Shown: positions 55,901-64,000 of the stretch, piece after piece | How positions within the stretch are numbered: the first letter of the stretch is position 1 | Layout: each line of letters begins with the position of its first letter | DNA from: Taiwanofungus camphoratus | Lineage: Eukaryota > Basidiomycota > Agaricomycetes > Polyporales > Taiwanofungaceae | Direction: 5' to 3' | NCBI GenBank assembly: GCA_003999685.1 | Contig: CP021220.1 | Location: 2,666,001 to 2,730,000 of the forward strand | DNA: 64,000 nt | Notes under the pieces: model-generated | Told to the model about the DNA's origin: nothing | What the model saw: the letters and a program-made list of their open reading frames with translations, nothing else | Databases searched by the model: none | Made by a program: the position numbers and the translations under genes

Positions 55901-57391
55901 TTCAAAGCGGTCCCTGTAGTCGAGTAAGTACTCAGGCACCAGGTCTTCAATCTGTGGCCCCTCCTCAGGGGGTGTCAGTGGTGCGCTTGTCTGCCTGGCG
56001 GTGGCTATGAACCGTTTTGAGCCCCTTACATGGCTGTTCCGATCTAACGATGGTTGAGACTTCTTGGGTGGCTGCAGCAGGCCCATTTCATCGAATAGGG
56101 GTTCCGGTTGATCGTTGAACATGCCTAAGACCCCTTCTCCCCTTGTATAAGCACATAGGATGGTTTCTAGCTCATCATCGTCCTCGTGTGCAGAGGCTCG
56201 GCACAATGGGATGCCGTCCGTGGTAGGCTGGTCCATGATCCAAGCATAGTATCCCTGCCATTCCTTAATCCTGTCTGGGTCAACCGTGAGGGTCCCTTTC
56301 GGCCAATCGATCTGCGGGTTGACTTGAATCAACCAAGGGTTGCCCAGCACTACTTCGAGGTCCCCGATGTCTGATACGTAGAAGTTTGTGGGTATGTCAT
56401 ACCCTTCAAGCCGTATGCTCCCTTCAACTCGATGGGTAATCGGTCCACCCCTGTTGGGGGTCCCATCAATGGTCGTACTTCGTACCTTCCGAGGTAGCGG
56501 TCGTGTGGGCAGTCCCCATCGTTCCACAAGGTCAGGGTGTATGAGGTTGGCATCGGCTCCGCTATCGATTAGTGGTCTCACAGCGATGGCCTTTTTCCCG
56601 GCGACAACATAACCTTCTACATACAGAGTGGTTCCTTTCCGATATCCTGTGATTGTGGCCCCCATTGAGATGGTCGGGTCCTTACTGGTCTTTGGCTTGT
56701 CCAAGTTTCTTTGCACAGGTTTCCCTGTGCCTTCAGCCATTGATTCCCCTCCTGGGGCATCAGTGAAGTGTTTAAAATGAGGGAACCGTTTCTGTTCAAT
56801 GGACTCTACGGTGGACGTTCCTAAGGATTCCTCCGTTTCTTCACTGCTCCAGTAGTCTGCTGGTGGGACCGGATATGGCTGGGTTTCCTCCAAGGCGAAG
56901 TCATCTGAGTTTGACGAGTGGTGCAGTTCCAGTTCCCTGTCTCTCCCGGCATCATTGGAAGGTTGTGGAAGTCTGGGTTCGCTTTTGTGTGGATTATCGT
57001 GTTCATCGTCAGCTTCCCCTAGGGCCACGTCTCTGTGTCCTTCCTTTCTGATTTTCCTGGGCTCCGGGCATGCCTTGACCAAGTGTCCTGGCTTCCTGCA
57101 TCGGTAGCAGCTCCTCTTCTTCCAGTGATGAGGTGTCAGAGCTGTATTGGGGTGGTTGTGTCGGTGTCCTTGCCTGGAGCCTGTGCCCCTCTGCCCCTGT
57201 TCGAGGGCTTCAGTGGAGGGCTGAGAAAGTCTGAGGTCATTGTCGCTTGGGGTAAGCGGTCCATCCCAGGGGATCCTTAGGGCTGCTTCTTCTGTTGTTT
57301 CTGGTCGGGGTATGTGGTCTTCCTCCCTTCCTTCCTTCAATTTTCTTCGCCAGGTGATAGCTCTCCAGACTATCGCCAGGAACTTCTCCAT
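52409..57391 (-). CDS. Gag-Pro-Pol of element D
   Basis: A 1660-residue frame. A short Gag remnant or variant with knuckle CYRCRKPGHLVKAC (from residue 95) leads into the protease (DSGAD at 276-280). Reverse transcriptase (YMDD at about 679-682), RNase H, integrase (HDTPAMAHPGAQGT zinc region, VDFITDLPES core) and a chromodomain (EYEVEAIHGHRAQRGKWQFL) follow. Pol is very similar to that of element B. The tail beyond the chromodomain overlaps ORF3 in another frame and is low-complexity. Confidence 0.92.
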   Translation of the reverse strand: MEKFLAIVWRAITWRRKLKEGREEDHIPRPETTEEAALRIPWDGPLTPSDNDLRLSQPSTEALEQGQRGTGSRQGHRHNHPNTALTPHHWKKRSCYRCRKPGHLVKACPEPRKIRKEGHRDVALGEADDEHDNPHKSEPRLPQPSNDAGRDRELELHHSSNSDDFALEETQPYPVPPADYWSSEETEESLGTSTVESIEQKRFPHFKHFTDAPGGESMAEGTGKPVQRNLDKPKTSKDPTISMGATITGYRKGTTLYVEGYVVAGKKAIAVRPLIDSGADANLIHPDLVERWGLPTRPLPRKVRSTTIDGTPNRGGPITHRVEGSIRLEGYDIPTNFYVSDIGDLEVVLGNPWLIQVNPQIDWPKGTLTVDPDRIKEWQGYYAWIMDQPTTDGIPLCRASAHEDDDELETILCAYTRGEGVLGMFNDQPEPLFDEMGLLQPPKKSQPSLDRNSHVRGSKRFIATARQTSAPLTPPEEGPQIEDLVPEYLLDYRDRFEKAAAARFPGSRPWDHAVETKPNFVPRKCGVIALSLAEQAEMDKFLDENLAKGYLRDSKSPMASPAFFVAKKDGTLRACQDYRYLNNSTVKDAYPLPLIGELIDNLQKATIFTKLDLRNGYNNVRIREGDQWKGAFMVNHHGTKKLVEPTVMFYGMCNAPATFQRLMNDGFQDMLAEGWLAIYMDDILIYSDDATIHRERTRRVLQRLQEMDLFVKPEKCAFDVQEVEFLGMTITPGHIHMDTGKLRGIDEWPIPTKVKDVERFLGLANYYRRFIRGFSDIAHPLNALKKKGVAWNWSNKCQAAFETLKRRFCEAPVLTMPDPEKPFVIEADASLVATGAVLQQEGPDGKLHPVAFLSKSLKEAERNYQIYDRELLAIVRALEEWRHHLEGAKHPVTVITDHKNLTYFREAQRLTRCQARWQLLLSQFDLLLENRKGKRLVVADALSRRPGHPGGERDNEDIVLLPETLFAKAVNVDLIERIRQHRSRDSMVIETIDALKRGKVPPFKGTGFAHTTLADWEVQDGLILYKNRIYVPPSDDLRREVIRLCHDTPAMAHPGAQGTFAIARRDWFWDGMATFIEKYVKGCAKCQENKVNTHPTRPPMQPIPTEPNSRPFSHISVDFITDLPESRGSDALMVVVDRELSKGIVLVPCNKTIDAVGTAEALHQNVYRRYGLPDRIISDRGPQFAATVFREWCKLTGVKAAMSTAYHPQSDGSTERVNQELEAAWRILCANNPHNWAKFIPEFEFAHNQVPHAGRRESPFKLIMGYDPKAIGSPKASERYPSIKDRLLAIGEFRKEALAAQDLAAQLMAERARTTWQPFEKGTQVWLEATNLRLKTPRKFSPKRVGPLKIAEVLGPLTYKLQLPRAWKIHPVFHASLLTPYRETKEHGPNFTRPPPELVDGDEEYEVEAIHGHRAQRGKWQFLIKWVGWPNSANTWQSEADLTNSPDLLEEYKKVNRLPTRPQVNARYTRICRAAYNRHSAEARHYDVHSYRPPTAIRLLEPQRSNGTRPRTPSTSKAHTCTPIPKHPGDSAPIGGVRRSVRSVEACASHCMGPGGCRSTARNRHPAAGLAGPVGVDEHLPDTGHCRARGWQLGHTRTKANRPWAKWQQSDNVAVGHSPHGCKPSSPQPARRPHALPFNGRHRQPDTATTSGQNTGPFCQ

Positions 57392-57594
57392 CTTTCCGGT
57401 GTTTCTTATCCTTCAACTCAACACTGATGGTACGCACTTGTAGTCAAGTGATCCTCCTGCCAGTCCCTTCCAACGGGGACACTGGTCTTACCCAATCCTT
57501 CCTATGAGGACGTTGGTGAGGGTCCGGTTTCTTCCGCTTGTTCGCGTTCTAATTCGCTATCCTGAGATAGAGTTTGTAGGGAATCTTGTCCTAA

Positions 57595-58165
57595 TGTTAC
57601 GGGGGGTCTGCGCCCGTAGGTGACTACCGTGACGGGGGGTCGTTGAGTAGTCAGGCGCGAAGTGTAAACGAGGAGTCAGCCTGGCTGACGACGAGTACAC
57701 GTCTAAGTCTTCAACCGCTAGCCCAACGGTCTCGAGAGAGTTGCGGGCTAAGTCACAGCCTAAGTCCTAGTGTAGTCACAAGGATATAGATGGTCTAAGG
57801 CGACCCGTTGAATAGACAAAGGTATAGAGGCCTAAGCCCAGTCGTAAAGTACAAATGGTAACGGCGGCACCACAGTACACAGTGTAACTAAGGAGGACAA
57901 GATTGGGGTGCTCCGCAGTGAGCCAACCCCTTAAGTACTATGGTGGGTTTAGGGCAAACCAGCCCTCACTCCCACGGGTACCAGCACCTAAGCGTCCATA
58001 AGTCAGAGGCCCGAGTGGCCCCTTCTGAGGAACAGTCCATAACCAGGCGGGTGACGGTCAGCCCGTCAGGAATAATGGTGATAATTGTAAGTGTACACGA
58101 CCCGCCAGTCCGGTATAGTGAAGAGAAATGAAAATGTATGTTCGCACCATTATCGCCTTGTAACA
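57595..58165 (-). repeat. 5' LTR of element D
   Basis: 571 bp. The forward stretch 57894-57904 (AGGACAAGATT), which is the likely transcript start on the minus strand, is the exact complement of 57582-57592 just inside the LTR. Confidence 0.93.
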
Positions 58166-61100
58166 GCGACGATCGGATCACAACGTACGGGCGAGACTCA
58201 TACCCGGTGTACCGGGACACCCTGCTTACGGAAACGAAGTACCCTCTTAACGGAACTTATCATCGTCTCGAAAATGGTCTTATCTGGCAGGTCAAGCACG
58301 ACATCGGCCGACTCATCACGTCCACGGAATTCGCTATCAAGGAACACGCCAAGAAAGAGGAGAAGCCGGTCATGGAACTCGTCCCCGAGTATCTACACGA
58401 TCTCCTCCTGGTGTTCGACAAAGCCAAGGCAGCGAGACTTCCCCAACATTCGGAGTTTGACCACGAGATCAATCTCAAGCCAGATTTCAAGGACTTCAAG
58501 CAGACGACATATTCTCTTAACCAGGACCAATGAGCGGAACTGGACAAGTTCCTCAAAGAGAATATAGAGAAGGGGTACATCCGACCGTCCAAATCACCAC
58601 TCGCAAGTCCGTTCTTCTTTGTGGATAAGAAGGACGGCGGATACCGACCATGCCAGGACTACAGGGAACTTGACGAGGGAACGATCAAAGACAGATACCC
58701 TCTCCCCCTCGTAACGGAACTTCTGGAATGCCTCAATAACGCCACGATCTTCACAAAGATGGACCTTCGTCAGGGATACAACAACCTTTGCATCAAGGAA
58801 GGTGACAAATGGAAAGTGGCTTTCGGTGTTCCAGCAGCTGGGGAAGGACCTCCCTCGTTCTACAAACCCCTGGTAATGTTCTTCGAGATGTGTAACTCAC
58901 TGGCAACATTCCAACGGATGATGAACACGGTCTTCACAGACATGTTCAAGGAAGGATGGTTGGCAATCTATATGGATGACATCCTTATCTACTCGACAGA
59001 CCCCAAGGAGCATAAGAAGTGAACACGGCGAGTTATCGAACAACTTAGAGATACCGATCTGTATCTCAAACTGGAGAAATGCAAATTCGACGTGCAAGAG
59101 GTCGAATTCTTAGGCATGATCATCAGACCCGGACAACTCGCCATGGACCCAGTCAAGGTGGCTGGCATCAAGGACTGGCTGGTACCTAAGAACCTCAGGG
59201 AGGTTCGGTCATTCATCGGATTTGGGAACTTCTACCGCCAGTTCATACACAGCTTCTTGCATCTGGCCCAGCCCCTGGTCTCACTTACGCAAAAGGTCGT
59301 CAAATGGCACTGGGACGATGAACAGCAGGAAGCTTTCGAGGCATTGAAGAAAGCCTTCCTGGAACAACCGGTTTTACAGATGCCTGACCCGGAGAAGCTG
59401 TTCGTGCTGGAAACAGATGCATCGAAGTTTGCCACAGGCACTGTCCTCAGGCAAAAGGACGACAACGGCGATTGGCATCCATGCGGTTATATTTCCCAGA
59501 GCATGACGCCAGCGGAACGAAATTATGACGTCTATGACCGAGAACTCATGGGCGTCATGAGGGGACTCAATGAATGGAGTCACCTTCTCATCGGTAGCCC
59601 ATATCCAGTCACAATTTATAGCGACCACAAGAATCTGATGTACTGAAAAACAGCACGGAACCTTAATCGAAGGCAAGCGCGATGGGCTCTTCGCTTGTCC
59701 GAATTCGATTATAGGTTAATTCATGTACTGGGCACGCAAATGGTGCAAAGCGACGCGCTCTCCTGATGCCCCGACCATGATGACGGTTCATCAGACAACC
59801 AGGATGTAACCATCCTACCAGATAAGGTATGGGCAGCAGCAATTGACACGAGTCTCAGGGCTTCCATCGTGGAAGCATGCGTAAATGACTCGGTGTATAC
59901 AGAAGGGATGCGCAATGCACGAAACGGCTCAAATGACCACTGGACAATTCGAGACGGAGACCTCCTCTATGATAATTGGGTGTATATTCCACTGGATGAG
60001 GATCTACGACAACAAACGGTCTCAAATTATCACGACCTCCCCTCCGCCGGCCACCCTGGAATTCAGAAGACTCTCTCGTCTATCCGACAAGACTACTGGT
60101 GGCCTGGAATGGCTGACTTCATCACGCGATACGTCAAAGGTTGTGGCACTTGCCAGCAAATGAAAGTTAACACGCACCCCACCCGACCGGCCCTACTCCC
60201 GATCAAATCCACGCAGCACGCCACCCCGTTCAGTACATTCTGCTGCGATTTCATTATGGATTTGCCAACCTCAGAGGGCTACGATTCAATTTTGGTCGTT
60301 GTGGACCACGACCTTATGAAGGGGGTAATTTTCATTCCTTGCAACAAAACGATTGACGCATCAGGAACAGCCGAGGCATTATATCGTGAAGTTTACAAGT
60401 GGTTTGGTCTTCCGGACAAGATCATTAGCGATTGAGGACCACAATTTGCATCAAAGGTATTTCAGGAGCTCTGCCGTATGACCGGAGTCAAGTCGGCTAT
60501 GAGCACGGCGTTCCACCCTCAAACGGACGGAGAGACGGAATGAGTCAACCAAGAACTGGAGATCTACCTGCGATGCTTCACGAGCAACAACCCGGACAAT
60601 TGGTCGTCGCTGCTGGGCTCAGCACAGTTCGCTCACAACTCGCGTGAGCATTCGACAATTAAGGCATCACCCTTCAAGGTCATGATGGGCTATGAACCTC
60701 GAGGGATTCCCGTCGTACACCCCGGATCAGACACACCAGACGCTGCTTATCGACTGCAGAACTTGCAGAAGATTCGGGAAGACGCACACTCAGCAATGGA
60801 GCTAGCACAGGCGGTGTTAGCAAGACGCGTGAAACCCAAAGGAATGGGTTTCCGCAAGGGACAAAAGGTATGGCTAGACTCACGGAATCTAAAGCTGCCA
60901 TACCCGATGAGGAAGCTGGCTCCCAAGCACGAGGGCCCCTTCAAAATCACAGACGTTCTAGGACCGGTGTCTTACAAGCTAAAACTCCTGACGACATGGC
61001 GAGTGCACCCCGTTTTCCACGCCGCACTTCTTTCGCCATACACCGAGACGGACACCCATGGTCCCAATTACACGGAACCACCGCCGGAGCTTATCAGTGG

Positions 61101-61283
61101 CGAAGATAACTACGAAGTCGAAGCTCTGGTCGGACATCGTGAGAATCGCCGAAGGAATTGCTGAGAATATCGAGTCAGGTGGAAAGGTTACTCATCTGCC
61201 GATGACTCATGGGAACTGGAAGAGAACTTAGCTGGTACTGCGGACGAGCTGCTGGATGCATATAAGCAGCGCAAGAATCTACG

Positions 61284-61580
61284 ATGAGTGAAATCAGTCG
61301 CATTTTCACCCCACTCATCATCTGCATGTCTCAGTCAAACGGTCCTTCATCCTCGTTCACTCGCTACGGTCCATGCTACCTCTGCGGTAGCACTTCTCAC
61401 TCGCACAGCACGTGCCCCGACTACACATGTCTCCATTGTAGTCGCCCATCGCCTGGGCACTTTACATGCGAATGCCCCACCATCAACTACGCATTCACAT
61501 ACAACCCGGTACCACCATATCATCCAGAGTGGTTCCTGCATGTCGTTAAACTGCAAGGGAACGACCGTGCACGTCATTAA
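61284..61580 (+). CDS. Short ORF3 of element E: double zinc knuckle
   Basis: A 98-residue frame whose ATG overlaps the preceding stop as ATGA (61284-61287). It holds knuckles CYLCGSTSHSHSTC and CLHCSRPSPGHFTCEC, matching ORF3 of G. It lacks the long helical part seen in B, D and G, so it is a reduced version. Confidence 0.65.
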   Translation: MSEISRIFTPLIICMSQSNGPSSSFTRYGPCYLCGSTSHSHSTCPDYTCLHCSRPSPGHFTCECPTINYAFTYNPVPPYHPEWFLHVVKLQGNDRARH

Positions 61581-61855
61581 ACTACAACGTACAACCAACA
61601 TGTCGTAAAACTGTAAAGTTCGAGCTGAAAGGATGCTCACAGTTGGAGGGGTCATCCCCTATGGGTTCAAGGGTCATCCCTTATAGGTCGCGGTGAAACA
61701 CCCGCTCGTCACTTTCAGGAAAGTTTTTCAAGTTCGTCCTCGGAAGTTCATCAAGTTTGTTGATGGTCGCCAAAAGTTCGACTCGGAGAGACTTGATGCG
61801 TCCCCATTGGAGTTTAGTTGATTGACCAGGCATTCAATCATAAGTAGAGGGGTAA

Positions 61856-62409
61856 TGATACAATTTCTTTCATCACATATCTTATCGGTCAGACCTCGGA
61901 TCGGTCCCATGACCTTTTGCTTCTAGGACGGGCCTCAGGTAGGCCCAGCTTCTTCACGCAGCATCTTGACTCATCGCTGCTTACGGTACAGGCCCCGGAC
62001 GGGCCCCAGTTACTCATGGACACTGACTCATATCGGGCCCTGGTTACACATTCTGTCTTACGCTTACTGATTGCTAATACGGCCCGATGACTCATATTTC
62101 CTTACTTACGCTTACTCATGCTGATTCTTAGACCACGTGCCATGGTCCATGCGCAGAGTAGAATACGTATATAAGGCCGTGTACTTTGTAGGTCGGACCT
62201 TAAGTTCGATCTGGTTACCAAGTAGCTAGTTACCACTAGCAATCTTATACTTGTATCTTGCGACCTCTTGCTTCGTACCTGAGTACTCGCTCGACTCTAT
62301 CGACTTCGCCCAGGAGGACATATGCAGTGTCCATAAAGCCTCGCTACTATCGCTAGTAGTCAGGTCCTCACATTCGAGGCTTTCCGGTCATTGATACTAG
62401 TTTGTATCA
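61856..62409 (+). repeat. 3' LTR of element E
   Basis: 554 bp, preceded by a purine-rich AGTAGAGGGGTAA tract. About 3 percent different from the 5' LTR. Confidence 0.9.
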
Positions 62410-62412
62410 GTA

Positions 62413-62950
62413 CGTAGTTCCCCTGTTTCAGTTCCTATTTAGTTCCTATCCTCCTCGTGTTCACTTCAAAGCCCATGCACTTTAGTACACATTTCGGACT
62501 CGTAAGGATCACTTCGCGCAAGAATAGTTCACCTCACGCTCCCCTATTTAGTCAGAGGTAGTTTACTATGTACAGAGAGACCCCTCAGTGCATGCTTCTC
62601 TCTTTGGAATACAAGTTCCCCGGTAGCTCCGATCTCAGGAAAGTGTCGTGAGTACAACCTTAGGAACGGTCCTAAGGCCCCTAAGTCTCCACCCCAGCTC
62701 CGTTTCAGTACCTTTGAACTACATCTACGCTCGCGGTATATCTACGAACCATGTCTACGCTTCCTGAACGACACACTACGATCTACAAAGTCGCCGCGAC
62801 TTCGCGCCCTTCAGCACCTCTTATAGCACCTATCCGGTGGGCCTCCGCCTTAGTTATACCCTTAGGCTCACGTTGCGTCATTCCTACGTCCTACGAATAA
62901 CCCTACGACTCCCCCATAGCCTTCATTACAGGCTATAGTACATCTCTCTA
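62413..62950 (+). repeat. Repeat F copy 2
   Basis: Matches copy 1 (40482-40630 plus 48370-48765) along its length with roughly a tenth of positions changed. It starts 4 bp after the 3' LTR of E. F may be part of an LTR of an older element, perhaps H; no internal region could be tied to it. Confidence 0.7.
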
Positions 62951-63442
62951 CGCCCTTGAACTCTCTGACCTACACCTCAAAGTCATCAGACACTTCAGAG
63001 CTTCCAGCAACCTCGTTCTCCCATTCCTATTCCAAGTATTAGCTCTCCGAACCATCCGACCTCTCCTACAAGTCTCCTACGCTAGCCAAACCTCGCTCTA
63101 ACAAACCTCTAAGCCGTACGCCCTTTAGCTAACTTTAGCTAAAAGGACTTTGCAGCAGTCTTGTACCCTCTGCCGCTTAGTAGAAATTATAGTCCATTGG
63201 CTTATTGCTCCCTAACTCCATACAGCCTACGAAGTCAGCTCGCGCGATTTAGCTAAAACTTCAAAGGACTTCGCAGAATCTCAAAGAACTTCGCGTACTT
63301 CAGAGGGCCTCGCAAGGCCTTAGGGATCGTATAGCACTTAGGAACAAGATCCTGTTGTGCAGGACCCTTGACCCCTTACTCCCCCACTTACAAAAACAAG
63401 ACATACAGGTTTCCCGGTATCATACAGGTTGTAGCTCCTACC
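62951..63442. other. Non-coding repeat-like stretch
   Basis: About 490 bp without frames. Contains several ACTTCGC and TTTAGCTAA motifs like those seen near 40 kb. It may continue repeat F beyond the part present in copy 1. Confidence 0.45.
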
Positions 63443-63600
63443 TGATACAAATTGGTATCTCGGATCCTATATGTTGCCTCACACGTGAGGGCCTGACCAC
63501 GATAGAAGGTGGCAAGGTCTTATGGTCGATATAGACCGGGTGTCGTGAAGTCCGTAGACTCGAGCGAGTATCACTCAGATGTGAGCAAGAGGATACAAGA
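63443..63600 (-). repeat. G-family LTR piece, interrupted
   Basis: Begins TGATACAAATTGG and follows the G LTR for about 158 bp up to the point where the next G-family LTR is inserted. Confidence 0.85.
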
Positions 63601-64000
63601 TGAAACAATTTCTATTTCTTATCATTACCACGGTCATTGCTTATTCATGGACCATTACTGTACGGGCCCCAGATCGGCCCCGCTTACGCATAGGACTCTG
63701 ACTCATATCCGGGCCGCTTACCACATTCCTCTTTACTCACACGTATTGCTAATACGCCCGGATCGTACCACTTCTCATTTATCTATAGTCGTATCACATT
63801 ACGGACCTCCTGCCCTAGAGTAGTTCTTGGTCCGTGCTCACGATACGTACTTGTATATATAGTATGTACTTAGCTTAGTTCAGACCTTAAGTCTGATCTT
63901 GTTACCATTATATTCGTGTCTTGTATCCTCTCGCTCACATCTGAGTGATACTCGCTCGAGTCTACGGACTTCACGACACTCGGTCTATATATCAACCATA
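63601..64000 (+). repeat. G-family LTR in opposite orientation, running off the window
   Basis: Begins TGAAACAATTTCTATTTC and follows the reverse complement of the G LTR to the right edge. This is the start of a plus-strand G-family element or a solo LTR. Confidence 0.85.

Larger units (their letters stand above)
51595..58165 (-). mobile_element. Element D: complete Ty3/Gypsy chromovirus-type element inside E
   Basis: 6571 bp, minus strand, 571 bp LTRs (51595-52165 and 57595-58165) with no difference seen by eye, and a GCGAC duplication (51590-51594 and 58166-58170) in element E. Parts in its own direction: 5' LTR, a 200 bp leader, one long gag-pro-pol frame (57391-52409), ORF3 (52932-52177), a polypurine tract GAGAGGGGGG and the 3' LTR. 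The Gag part is short and lacks the capsid-like core present in B and E. The frames are open, so it looks whole for its kind, and it is very recent. Confidence 0.93.
48766..62409 (+). mobile_element. Element E: Ty3/Gypsy chromovirus-type element, split by element D
   Basis: Plus-strand element with 554 bp LTRs (48766-49319 and 61856-62409) differing at about 17 positions, nearly all transitions. Parts: gag (about 49625-50743, zinc knuckle CFYCHKGGHAVCKC), protease (about 50860-51200), then element D inserted at 51595-58165. After D come reverse transcriptase (about 58480-59090, YMDD), RNase H (about 59330-59760), integrase (about 59870-60700), chromodomain (about 61090-61260) and a short ORF3. 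It is broken, with around ten breaks. The flanks show no matching target duplication. Closely related to element G. Confidence 0.88.

Noticed and set aside
18506-64000. Homeodomain (HD1/HD2) mating genes expected near MIP
   Set aside because: No frame shows a homeodomain helix-3 motif (WFxNxR); none can be annotated in this window.
1-64000. tRNA, rRNA or other structured RNA genes
   Set aside because: I saw no cloverleaf with A and B boxes or rRNA-like sequence, but weak cases could be missed by eye.

Overview
The window is nuclear DNA of a mushroom-forming fungus (Agaricomycetes, Basidiomycota). Genes are dense and cut by many 48-60 bp GT-AG introns, and the best-recognised proteins have fungal or general eukaryotic family signatures. 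I worked from sequence alone; family names come from recognised motifs, not from a search.

Left third (1-18.5 kb), ordinary host genes: the 3' part of glycine dehydrogenase (GLDC, +), a single-exon PPR protein (-), SEC61 gamma/SSS1 (+), COG1 of the Golgi tethering complex (-), a TMEM115/DUF1751 rhomboid-like Golgi membrane protein (-), a FAM32A homologue (+), a DDT/WHIM-type chromatin protein (+) and mitochondrial intermediate peptidase (MIP/OCT1, +). Exon joins are given for each, and all spliced frames close exactly. A 1.6 kb non-autonomous DNA transposon with 24 bp inverted ends sits between FAM32A and the DDT gene. MIP is the classic neighbour of the A-type (homeodomain) mating locus of Agaricomycetes, and GLDC and SEC61 gamma are also known from that block. 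The left third is therefore probably the MAT-A flank. No homeodomain gene is visible here.

Right two thirds (18.5-64 kb), a repeat mass starting just past MIP: a decayed KOW-domain gene copy carrying an insertion, then nested Ty3/Gypsy LTR elements. In order: A (5' part, +) abutting C (5' part, -); H (old, +) with the short element G (-) inserted in its integrase region; a decayed host-like gene fragment; repeat F split by the complete element B (+); element E (+) split by the complete element D (-); a second F copy; and two G-family LTR pieces, one inserted in the other. B, D and G have matching 5 bp target duplications. B and D have LTR pairs that look identical, so they are recent. E and G LTR pairs differ by about 3 percent.

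The most interesting pattern is shared by the elements. Four families (B, D, E, G) carry, after the chromodomain, a further open frame or remnant encoding a CCHC zinc-knuckle protein ('ORF3'). G has lost RT, RNase H and integrase yet keeps Gag and ORF3. All four also have an 11-13 base complement between the likely transcript start in the LTR (about 33 bp after a TATA-like box) and the sequence just inside the 5' LTR, the layout expected for Tf1/sushi-type self-priming.
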